From positions 1 through 64,000 of the forward strand of contig NZ_FNCN01000017.1 in the NCBI RefSeq assembly GCF_900100605.1: a stretch of DNA of 64,000 nt, given 5' to 3'. Under the pieces are notes generated by a model. That model searched no databases, was not told the DNA's origin, and was given only the letters and a program-made list of their open reading frames with translations. The translations under genes were made by a program, and so were the position numbers. The stretch is from Sinosporangium album (GTDB lineage: Bacteria; Actinomycetota; Actinomycetes; Streptosporangiales; Streptosporangiaceae). Positions 29,294-36,489 of this stretch are shown one piece after another; position 1 is the first letter of the stretch; the number at the start of each line of letters is the position of its first letter.

Positions 29294-29932
29294 TCAGACG
29301 AGGCGGCGGGCGTTGGCCCAGCGGGAGAGTTCGTGGCGGTTGGAGAGTTGGAGTTTACGGAGGACGGAGGAGACGTGGGTTTCCACGGTTTTGACGGAGA
29401 TGAAGAGCTCTTTGGCGATTTCCTTGTAGGCGTAGCCGCGGGCGATGAGGCGGAGGACTTCGCGTTCTCGCTGGGTGAGGGAGTCGAGTTCGGGGTCGAT
29501 GGGAGGCGCTTCGGTGGAGGCGAAGGCGTCGAGGACGAAGCCGGCGAGGCGGGGGGAGAAGACGGCGTCGCCTTCGGCGACGCGGCGGATGGCGTCGGCG
29601 AGTTCTCGGCCGCTGATGGTTTTGGTGACGTAGCCGCGGGCGCCGCCGCGGATGACGCCGATGACGTCGTCGGCGGCGTCGGAGACGGAGAGGGCGAGGA
29701 ATCGCACGTGGGCACCTGAGCCGAGGACGCGCCGGAGGACTTCCTGGCCTCCGCCGCCGGGCATGTGGACGTCGAGGAGTACGACTTCGGGCTGGAGTCT
29801 GGCGATCTCCGCGACGGCGGAGTCGACGTCTTCGGCTTCGCCGACGACCTCGACGGCGTCGCCGAGTTCGGCGCGGACGCCGGCCCGGAAGAGGCGGTGG
29901 TCATCGACGATCAGTACCTTGACGGGGCTCAC
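29294..29932 (-). CDS. NarL/LuxR-family response regulator
   Basis: The 212-residue protein has a receiver domain (1-120). The acidic pair D10/D11, the phospho-acceptor Asp in L-L-D-V-H-M-P-G and the conserved Lys in V-T-K-T-I-S are present. A LuxR helix-turn-helix (about 145-210) shows L-T-Q-R-E-R-E-V-L and K-T-V-E-T-H-V. It overlaps the kinase gene by 4 bases (ATGA), so the pair is translationally coupled. Likely targets are the inverted-repeat array at 31184-31265, including its own promoter; this is inferred from position. Confidence 0.93.
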   Translation of the reverse strand: MSPVKVLIVDDHRLFRAGVRAELGDAVEVVGEAEDVDSAVAEIARLQPEVVLLDVHMPGGGGQEVLRRVLGSGAHVRFLALSVSDAADDVIGVIRGGARGYVTKTISGRELADAIRRVAEGDAVFSPRLAGFVLDAFASTEAPPIDPELDSLTQREREVLRLIARGYAYKEIAKELFISVKTVETHVSSVLRKLQLSNRHELSRWANARRLV

Positions 29933-31146
29933 GGCGTCTCCAGCTTCATGGTCAACATCACTTCGGTGCCCTCGCCGGGCTCCGTCCGTACTCTGGCGTT
30001 TCCTCCGTTCCGCTCCATCCGGCCGATGATCGACTCACGGATGCCCATGCGGTCCTCGGGTACAGCGTCGAGGTCGAAGCCCTTGCCGCGATCTCTAATG
30101 AAGATCGTAACTTCGTCCGGTTCGGCCTCCGCATAAACGGACACTACCGGTGACTCCGAGTATTTCGCCGCGTTGACCATGGCTTGCCGGGCTGCCTGGA
30201 GTATGGCCGAGAGGCGCGGGTTGAGCTCGCGGTCGCCGACGCACACCACTTCGATGGGCACGCCGTGCGCGTCCTCTTCTTCCGCGGCGACTCTGCGTAC
30301 GGCTGCCGCCAGTGTGGCGTCGGCGTCCTGCTTGGGCTGGTAGAGCCAGTTGCGCAGTTCGCGCTCTTGGGCGCGGGCGAGGCGGCTGACTTCTCGGGAG
30401 TCGTGGGCGTTGCGCTGGATGAGGGTGAGGGTGTGCAGGACGGAGTCGTGCACATGAGCGGCCATTTCCGCGCGTTCTTCCTGGCGGATGCGCTCGCGGC
30501 GTTCTTGCCGGAGTTCTTTCCACAGGCCGGCGAGCCACGGGGTGGCGATCAGGGCCAGTCCGCCGACGACGACGCCGGTGAACAGGAGGGCGTTGCGTGC
30601 CTGGGCGAGTCCGCCTTCGGCGGCGAGGACGCCGACGGCGCCGATCACGACGAGGGCCATGCCGAGTACGGTCCTGACCCGGTTCTTGGACGCGCCTTCG
30701 GAGGCGCCGCGCATCCAGCGCTGTCTGCGTCCGGGGTCGGCCTGCTGCCAGAGGATCAGGGCGCCGATGCCGGCGACGGCGACGGGCCAGGCGGTGATGC
30801 GTTCGGCGGGTGTGCCGGTGAGCCAGCCGACGGTGAGCAGGGCGAAGCCGATGGCGACGAAGGCGGCGAGTTGGCTCCAGTCGCGCGGGGGCGGCGGGCC
30901 TTCGTGGGGGCGCTGGGGTGTGAACAGCCATATCGCCGCGTAGGCCACGACGCCGATACCGTTGACCATCGCCAGCAGGACGAAGGCAAGGCGAAGCACC
31001 ACGGGGTCGAGTCTGAGCTGCTCGGCGGCCCCTTGGGCGACTCCGGCCACCAGCCGTCCCTCCACCGGCCGCAGCAGCCGTGGATACGGGGTGTCTTCCT
31101 CGGGCGGCGCGGACGGCGCGTGGCGGAGGGTCTGTCGGTCAGCCAT
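29929..31146 (-). CDS. PspC-domain sensor histidine kinase
   Basis: The protein has 405 residues. It starts with a PspC domain (about 20-80: R-P-V-E-G-R-L-V-A-G-V-A-Q-G), followed by further membrane helices to about residue 215. Then come a HisKA_3 dimerisation domain with the phospho-acceptor in H-V-H-D-S-V-L-H-T-L and a C-terminal HATPase (N-A-A-K-Y-S, R-D-R-G-K-G-F-D). I chose the ATG at 31146 with AGGGA close upstream. A start at 31185 would lie inside an operator-like palindrome. It probably senses envelope stress and phosphorylates the downstream regulator. Confidence 0.9.
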   Translation of the reverse strand: MADRQTLRHAPSAPPEEDTPYPRLLRPVEGRLVAGVAQGAAEQLRLDPVVLRLAFVLLAMVNGIGVVAYAAIWLFTPQRPHEGPPPPRDWSQLAAFVAIGFALLTVGWLTGTPAERITAWPVAVAGIGALILWQQADPGRRQRWMRGASEGASKNRVRTVLGMALVVIGAVGVLAAEGGLAQARNALLFTGVVVGGLALIATPWLAGLWKELRQERRERIRQEERAEMAAHVHDSVLHTLTLIQRNAHDSREVSRLARAQERELRNWLYQPKQDADATLAAAVRRVAAEEEDAHGVPIEVVCVGDRELNPRLSAILQAARQAMVNAAKYSESPVVSVYAEAEPDEVTIFIRDRGKGFDLDAVPEDRMGIRESIIGRMERNGGNARVRTEPGEGTEVMLTMKLETP

Positions 31147-31183
31147 GTTCCCTGCATCGTCACATGTCAGACGGGGTAATCGC

Positions 31184-31265
31184 ATCAGGGCCGGGCCCTG
31201 ATAGGTCCCCTATAAGGGATATCAGGGCATCGGCCCTGAGCAGGCGCCCTGAGGTGTGACACCTC
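31184..31265. promoter_or_regulatory. array of inverted repeats in divergent promoter region
   Basis: Three motifs are visible. ATCAGGGC-cgg-GCCCTGAT at 31184-31202 is perfect. TCAGGGC-atcg-GCCCTGA is at 31222-31239. GAGGTGT-g-ACACCTC is at 31251-31265, preceded by another GCCCTGA. The first two share the same half-site and their centres are about 37 bases apart. They lie between the two-component system and the PspC-protein operon. Confidence 0.65.
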
Positions 31266-31325
31266 CGGGACGTCTCAGGGGTGTCCCCGATGTCAGCCCC
31301 ACCTGCGAAAGGCCACGATGGTGAC

Positions 31326-32897
31326 ATGACGGACAGCGGGATCGATCCCAGTGAGCCCGCGCAGAGGCACGGCGACGGTGAAGCCGGGGACGCGGGGACG
31401 GCGACCGCGCGGCGCAGGGAGCTCCGGCGGTGCGATGAGGGGCGCATGTTCACCGGAGTCTGCGCGGGACTGGGGAGGCACGCCGGGATTGACCCGGTGC
31501 TGTTCCGCGTCGCGTTCGCTCTGCTGTTCGTCGCCTCGGGAACCGGGCTCATGCTGTACGCGGCGGCTTTTCTCCTGATGCGCAACCCGCAGGGCCGGCC
31601 CGGCCTGGCCGGGCAGTGGACACGCCGTTCCTTCAGCGATGAGACGGTGTTCGCCCTGTTGACCGCCATCTTCACGATCGGTCTGCTGCTCAGCCTGGCA
31701 GCCGGGGGCATCGGCTTGGACACGCTGCTGGTGGGCACCCTGCTCGCCATCGCGGTGCTCGCGGCCCGCGCCCACGGAGCCGACCTGATCGGCCTGGCGC
31801 GCTCCGCGCCCGACCGGGTCGGCGCGTGGCGTGCGAAGGGCGGGGAGGCGGGGCCCGAGCCGTACGGCACCGCCGAAGCTCAGCCGCCGCGACCCGAGTC
31901 GCCGCCCGCGCCTTTGACGCCTCCGGTGCCTCACCCGTTCGCTGAGGCACCGGAGGCGCGCACACGGGTGTCGGCCCCCCTTCGAGCGCCCGCTCAGAGG
32001 GCCGAACCCGCTCCTTCGCCCGCTCCTGGGACGGTGGAGCATCCGCGGCCGGGCTCCGCCGTACCGCCGCACGGGCAGACCCTCGGCGGGCTCGGCTTCG
32101 CGGCGTCCAGCGAGCCGTTCGCCCCGCACGGTCCCTATATGCCGGGTGAAGGCGATGTACGGCGGGGGCCGTACCAGCCGCTCGATCCGCGCCGACGCGG
32201 TGAACACGTCGGCGCCTCCCAGGTGCCTCCTGTGGCGACCGCCCCGCCACCGGCGAAGGCACCGCGGACAGCGAAGAAACGGACTCGGCCGAAGTCCTAT
32301 GTCGGCGCGGCGACGCTGTGCCTCTCGATGATCGTTGGAGGTGTCGTCGTGGCGACACAGTCGGTTCCGGGAAGCGTGAACGTCCCGGTGGTGGGCGGTG
32401 CGGTTCTGGTGACGATCGGGCTCGGGCTCCTGGTGGCCACGTGGTTCGGGCGGGGAATGGGCCTGGTGGCCGCGGGCACCGCCGTGGCGCTGGTGCTGAT
32501 GGTGGGGTCGGCGGTGAGCGACACGCCGGGGAGGGGCGCGACGATGACGTGGGCTCCAACGAGTGCCGCGGAGGCGAACAGAACATACAAGCTGGGATTC
32601 GGGTCCGGCACGCTGGACCTCAGCGGCCTCGTGCTCGCGCCGGGGAGCAGGACCACGTTCGACGCGGAGGTCTCGGTCGGCGAGCTCACGGTGATCCTTC
32701 CACCGACGGTCCGGGCCGAGGTCGACGGGCGTGTCCGCATCGGGGACGTGCAGATCGGTCATTCGGTGAGGGGCGGCACGGGCGTCCGGCATCGCATGGT
32801 GCTTGAGCCGGAGGTGCCGCCTAAGGGCGCGGTGGCCACCATTGTGCTGAACGTCGTGGCGGGCATCGGCGATGTGGATGTGCGGCATGCTGCCTGA
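31326..32897 (+). CDS. PspC/LiaF-like membrane protein
   Basis: The protein has about 523 residues. An N-terminal PspC domain (about 30-90: G-R-M-F-T-G-V-C-A-G-L-G) is followed by membrane helices, a long Pro/Ala-rich cytoplasmic linker (about 170-320) and a second membrane block of three helices (about 325-405). It ends in a beta-rich domain (about 425-520: G-S-G-T-L-D-L-S-G-L, V-S-V-G-E-L-T-V-I-L-P) like the C-terminal LiaF/DUF2154 domain. LiaF proteins inhibit cell-envelope two-component systems, so this could feed back on the divergent kinase. ATG codons at 31281 and 31293 are alternative starts. Confidence 0.85.
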   Translation: MTDSGIDPSEPAQRHGDGEAGDAGTATARRRELRRCDEGRMFTGVCAGLGRHAGIDPVLFRVAFALLFVASGTGLMLYAAAFLLMRNPQGRPGLAGQWTRRSFSDETVFALLTAIFTIGLLLSLAAGGIGLDTLLVGTLLAIAVLAARAHGADLIGLARSAPDRVGAWRAKGGEAGPEPYGTAEAQPPRPESPPAPLTPPVPHPFAEAPEARTRVSAPLRAPAQRAEPAPSPAPGTVEHPRPGSAVPPHGQTLGGLGFAASSEPFAPHGPYMPGEGDVRRGPYQPLDPRRRGEHVGASQVPPVATAPPPAKAPRTAKKRTRPKSYVGAATLCLSMIVGGVVVATQSVPGSVNVPVVGGAVLVTIGLGLLVATWFGRGMGLVAAGTAVALVLMVGSAVSDTPGRGATMTWAPTSAAEANRTYKLGFGSGTLDLSGLVLAPGSRTTFDAEVSVGELTVILPPTVRAEVDGRVRIGDVQIGHSVRGGTGVRHRMVLEPEVPPKGAVATIVLNVVAGIGDVDVRHAA

Positions 32898-33159
32898 CCC
32901 GACCGGCCCGACCGCCCCGACCGCCCCGACGCGCGCTCCGGAGGGGGCTCCGACCGAGGGGCGGCGTGAGCGCCGGATGCGCCACCGGACCGACTGGATG
33001 GCGCTTCTCAGCGGCCTCCTGTTCATCAGCATGGGCGTGGCGTACATCACGGGGAGCGCCACCGACGCTTACCAGATGGTGCCCGTCCTGGTCGCGGGCC
33101 TCGGTTTCGCGGGGCTGGTGGCGATCATCGCCCGCGTCGTGCGCGGCCCCGACCGTTGA
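32872..33159 (+). CDS. small two-helix membrane protein
   Basis: The protein has up to 95 residues. A Pro/Thr/Ala-rich N-terminus and a basic R-R-E-R-R-M-R-H-R stretch precede two transmembrane helices (about 43-60 and 68-88). The start overlaps the end of the preceding gene; ATG codons at 32872, 32878 and 32887 are possible. The overlap implies translational coupling, so it should belong to the same envelope-stress unit. I recognise no named family. Confidence 0.65.
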   Translation: MWMCGMLPDPTGPTAPTAPTRAPEGAPTEGRRERRMRHRTDWMALLSGLLFISMGVAYITGSATDAYQMVPVLVAGLGFAGLVAIIARVVRGPDR

Positions 33160-33451
33160 GCGCCCGCCGAGCAGGACGGCACTAAAATTGCAGGTCAGAG
33201 CCTCGGTGAGTTCCGCACGAGCCGTCAGGGGATTGACGGGGGAGATCGAGAGCATACTTTCGCTGTATCGGCCCCCTCACGCTCATGGGCGGCATTTTGC
33301 GCGTGTGCTCACCCTCCGCGCGATACGCACCGCGGCGGGTGCGGGATGACGGCCGTGCCCGAACCCGTCGCCCGATGCAGAATGCTCATCTAGCACTTTG
33401 CACGGCGCTACCGAGAAGACACGACAAAGGCACACAGAACGGAGTCGTTCC
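33160..33451. other. intergenic region before the CoxG-like gene
   Basis: This 292-base gap is richer in A and T near 33175-33430 and contains no supported gene. It presumably holds the promoter of the next gene. I see no clear terminator for the PspC operon. Confidence 0.45.
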
Positions 33452-34261
33452 ATGGTGATGCGATTCGAGCACGAATTCTCGGTCCCCGTTCCGGTCGAGC
33501 AGGCGTGGTCCGTGCTCCTCGATGTCGAGCGCGTCGCCCCCTGCCTACCCGGAGCCACCCTCGACAGCGTCGAAGGCAACGACTTCACCGGCAGAATCAA
33601 GGTCAGAGTCGGCCCGATCACCGTTACCTACCGGGGCGAGGCGTCCATCCAGGACATCGACAAGGACGCCCACGCCCTGACCATCAAGGCCGTGGGCAAG
33701 GAATCGCGGGGCTCCGGCACGGCCGCCGCCACCGTCACCGCGCGGCTGCATTCCGAGGGCGACCACACCAAGGTCACCGTCGAGACCGGCTTCAACATCA
33801 CCGGCCGCCCCGCCCAGTTCGGCCGGGGCGTCATGGCCGAGGTCGGCGGCAAACTGATCGACCGGTTCGCCGCGAACCTCTCCGCCCTCCTGGCCGGCCC
33901 CGCACCCGAACCGGAAAGCGAGGCCGAACCCGGGGCCAAGACCGCCGAGCCTCGCACCGCAGCCCTGGCAGCCGCCGCACCCACGGCTCCCGAGGTGCCC
34001 GACACCGCCCACGGCGCCGAACTCGCCGACGACACCGAACGGCCCCACCTCATCACCGTGCCGCCCACCCCGAGACCCGCCGAGCCCTCCCGCCCGGCCG
34101 GCACCGTGCGCACCCCCCGAAGCCCCGAAGAAGAAGCCCTCGACCTCCTCGAAGTCGCCGGCGCCCCCCTCCTGAAACGCGCCGCCCCCGTCTTCGTCGG
34201 CTTCGCCGTCATCCTCACCCTCATCTGGGCCGTCCGCCGCCTCCTCGGCCGCCGCGACTGA
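33452..34261 (+). CDS. CoxG/SRPBCC-domain protein with C-terminal membrane anchor
   Basis: The protein has 269 residues. Residues 1-145 form an SRPBCC fold of the CoxG (carbon monoxide dehydrogenase subunit G) type, with F-S-V-P-V-P-V-E-Q-A-W, L-P-G-A and G-R-G-V-M-A-E-V-G. A disordered Pro/Ala/Glu linker and a single transmembrane helix near the C-terminus (about 243-260) with R-R-L-L-G-R-R follow. GGAG lies 7 bases before the ATG at 33452. No CO dehydrogenase genes are nearby, so the CoxG name reflects fold only. It may recruit an oxidoreductase to the membrane or bind a lipid. Confidence 0.8.
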   Translation: MVMRFEHEFSVPVPVEQAWSVLLDVERVAPCLPGATLDSVEGNDFTGRIKVRVGPITVTYRGEASIQDIDKDAHALTIKAVGKESRGSGTAAATVTARLHSEGDHTKVTVETGFNITGRPAQFGRGVMAEVGGKLIDRFAANLSALLAGPAPEPESEAEPGAKTAEPRTAALAAAAPTAPEVPDTAHGAELADDTERPHLITVPPTPRPAEPSRPAGTVRTPRSPEEEALDLLEVAGAPLLKRAAPVFVGFAVILTLIWAVRRLLGRRD

Positions 34262-34296
34262 CGCCTCAGAAGGCCCAGGGCCGCCTGAACATCGAT

Positions 34297-34908
34297 CTAG
34301 TTTCCTGAAGCCACCAGCTTCACAAGATCAGAGACAGAGCTAAATGGGTTATCAGGCACCCTGAGGCCATCACGGCCGGGAAACCCACAGGACTCCGCGC
34401 GCCGTATCGCCACCTTGTAGTCACCATAAGGAAATCCGACCGGCAGGTTCTTGTCAGAGATCCCGAACGACTTGAGTTTGCGTCGCAGAGCCTCTTGGTC
34501 CACATAGGACCTATGATCCGCATAATGCCAGAGAATCCATAGGTCAAAACAGGGATTACTTATCGCCATACTTATGGAGAGGCGGTTCGCCTCTCTCAGA
34601 GCAGCTTCGAGGAGTTGGTGCCTGTCGACATCCACCACACACCAGACATGGTCGTAACGCTCACCGGGGTGCGCTTTCCGATACAGGAAGGACGCCCGCT
34701 CCACAACTCTCAGAGGATCGCGACCGATTCTTTCGACGTCAAGCTTGTAGACGTCGACACCGGTCGCCCGCAGCAGGCGCGCAAGCCCTTTAAAGTATTG
34801 AGGCTCTGTTTTCTCCCCCTCGGCTACGATGAGAATCCTTGACTTCTCAGATCTGGTGTTCCGACGACGACGGAGATCGCCACCACGGCGCGACCCCTGC
34901 CTACTCAC
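34297..34908 (-). CDS. RloB-family protein, candidate AbiL-type defence effector
   Basis: The 203-residue protein has all RloB hallmarks. A basic leader is followed by I-V-A-E-G-E-K-T-E (acidic active-site strand at 28-35), D-V-D-R-H at 93-97 (TOPRIM-like D-x-D) and S-N-P-C-F-D-L-W at 117-124. RloB proteins pair with an AAA ATPase in restriction loci and in the lactococcal AbiL abortive-infection system, and are predicted metal-dependent nucleases. I chose the GTG at 34908, which overlaps the upstream gene by 8 bases and has AAGGA 5 bases before it. GC is visibly lower than in flanking genes (about 55-57 percent in two 60-base lines I counted). Confidence 0.85.
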   Translation of the reverse strand: MSRQGSRRGGDLRRRRNTRSEKSRILIVAEGEKTEPQYFKGLARLLRATGVDVYKLDVERIGRDPLRVVERASFLYRKAHPGERYDHVWCVVDVDRHQLLEAALREANRLSISMAISNPCFDLWILWHYADHRSYVDQEALRRKLKSFGISDKNLPVGFPYGDYKVAIRRAESCGFPGRDGLRVPDNPFSSVSDLVKLVASGN

Positions 34909-36226
34909 CCTCATCCTTGATGATTGCCGAACGCAGCTCGTCAAGTGAGATCACGGGCACAGCGCCGTATCTTCCCTGAAAATATCTGCGCTCGATGTTG
35001 TCGGTCGGGCGGACTGGATATTCCGCCAGCGAGAAGAGTTCCGTGGCGCCGTCCACCCCTTTCTCTGTGAACCAGACCTCGTCTTTTTCCAGGGCGCCGT
35101 CCACCAGGGAGCCCATCAGGCTGGTCTCATGGGAGGTGAAGATGATCTGGGCACCTCGCGGGTTGAAGCCGGAGTCTTTGAACATCGCCACCAATGCTGC
35201 CGCCAGACGCGGATGCAGGCTGGAATCCAACTCGTCGACGATCAGAACACCGCCATTTTTCAGAACCGACAGCGCGGGCATCCCCAAGGCCAACCAGGCC
35301 ATTGTCCCGCTGCTTTCATGCGCAAGAGGCAGCACGAACTCCCGCCCGGGGACACCACTGGAATGCGCGAATCTTATTCGCTTCTTGAGGCCGGCAAGGA
35401 CCTCTTCGGAATTCACCGATCCTCGCGCGGACTCGTCCTCCAGAGGGAAGGTCTCCAGGAAGTGGGCCACAGCCGCAATGATCTTTTCGTCGATGTCCTC
35501 TTCGTCGAGGACGACGTCTGTTATCCCGAGGTCGGCAAATCTGAGCAGCGCTACGGCCTGAGCCAGCCTGCCTCCCCCTTCGAGGAGCCCGCGCGCCCAC
35601 ATGAACCGCGCATTCATGTCCATCTCGGTATGCTCGGCATACCGGAAATCTGAGACCAATTGGGTCCACAAGCGGCGCAGGTAGCGATGGTTACTGTTCG
35701 CTGCAGTCGACAGGTACAGCATCGGCGGCCTAAGCAGCCGGGCAATGCGTACGTTCTCCCCCTGTAGCGATCGCCCGAACTCGATCTCCGAACCCTCAAG
35801 CCCATGACGCTCAAAAAGCACCCGTCTCCGGCCAGACGGATAGCTATACAGCCACTCTCCACCAATCCCATCCACAGAGGATTCAAAGCCGTAAGTATGG
35901 CGAATCCCATCGAAAACAACGTCCAGCTCATAGAGGGAGCGACGGCCGGCCGACTTGTCATCAAGCGCAAAGGGCCTATAGGGAAACCTCTCCCTATCGC
36001 CCCACCGAGTTGCCGAATAGCGCACGGCGTCGACCATGAAGGCCAAGGCTTCGAGCACGGTGGACTTGCCGGAGGCGTTGGCTCCATAGACTCCGGCCAC
36101 CCTCGTGGTGACGGAGGCCCAGTCGCCATCAGGGGGTCTCGCCGCAGTGAGCCGTGTGCTGACCAGAGAGAGCTCCGCCTCGTCACGGATGGACCGATGG
36201 TTGACGACCCTGAATCGCAGAAGCAT
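34901..36226 (-). CDS. RloA-like AAA ATPase, candidate AbiL-type defence ATPase
   Basis: The 441-residue protein is an ABC/SMC-like ATPase of the AAA15/AAA21 group. Walker A G-V-Y-G-A-N-A-S-G-K-S-T is at 45-56, a signature-like S-S-G at 305-307, Walker B G-V-L-I-V-D-E-L-D at 326-334 and the switch T-S-H-E at 364-367. All are intact. The region between is helical with an acidic patch, as in OLD/RloA proteins. The ATG at 36226 has GGGAGAG 5-6 bases upstream; a longer frame reaches 36262. It overlaps the RloB gene, forming a compact two-gene unit. Lower GC than its neighbours suggests horizontal acquisition. Confidence 0.85.
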   Translation of the reverse strand: MLLRFRVVNHRSIRDEAELSLVSTRLTAARPPDGDWASVTTRVAGVYGANASGKSTVLEALAFMVDAVRYSATRWGDRERFPYRPFALDDKSAGRRSLYELDVVFDGIRHTYGFESSVDGIGGEWLYSYPSGRRRVLFERHGLEGSEIEFGRSLQGENVRIARLLRPPMLYLSTAANSNHRYLRRLWTQLVSDFRYAEHTEMDMNARFMWARGLLEGGGRLAQAVALLRFADLGITDVVLDEEDIDEKIIAAVAHFLETFPLEDESARGSVNSEEVLAGLKKRIRFAHSSGVPGREFVLPLAHESSGTMAWLALGMPALSVLKNGGVLIVDELDSSLHPRLAAALVAMFKDSGFNPRGAQIIFTSHETSLMGSLVDGALEKDEVWFTEKGVDGATELFSLAEYPVRPTDNIERRYFQGRYGAVPVISLDELRSAIIKDEGE

Positions 36227-36489
36227 GAGGGCTCTCCCTGCACCTAACGTGCATTTTGACAAGCAAATTAGGCGATCATGAACAGTTTGCGCTATGAAAC
36301 TGCTCTCTACCTGCTGTTATATCTCCTCCCCTGTCGGTTGTCCATGCATAGACAGCGAGCGTCAGGCTCCTGTAGATCGCCGAGTTCCTGGGATAGAGAC
36401 CCGCAAAGAACCGGTCAGTAGTCCATAAGTCCGGACACTGGCGGACTTACTCTCGGGAATAGCTCAGGTCGGGATCAACAGGGGGATGT

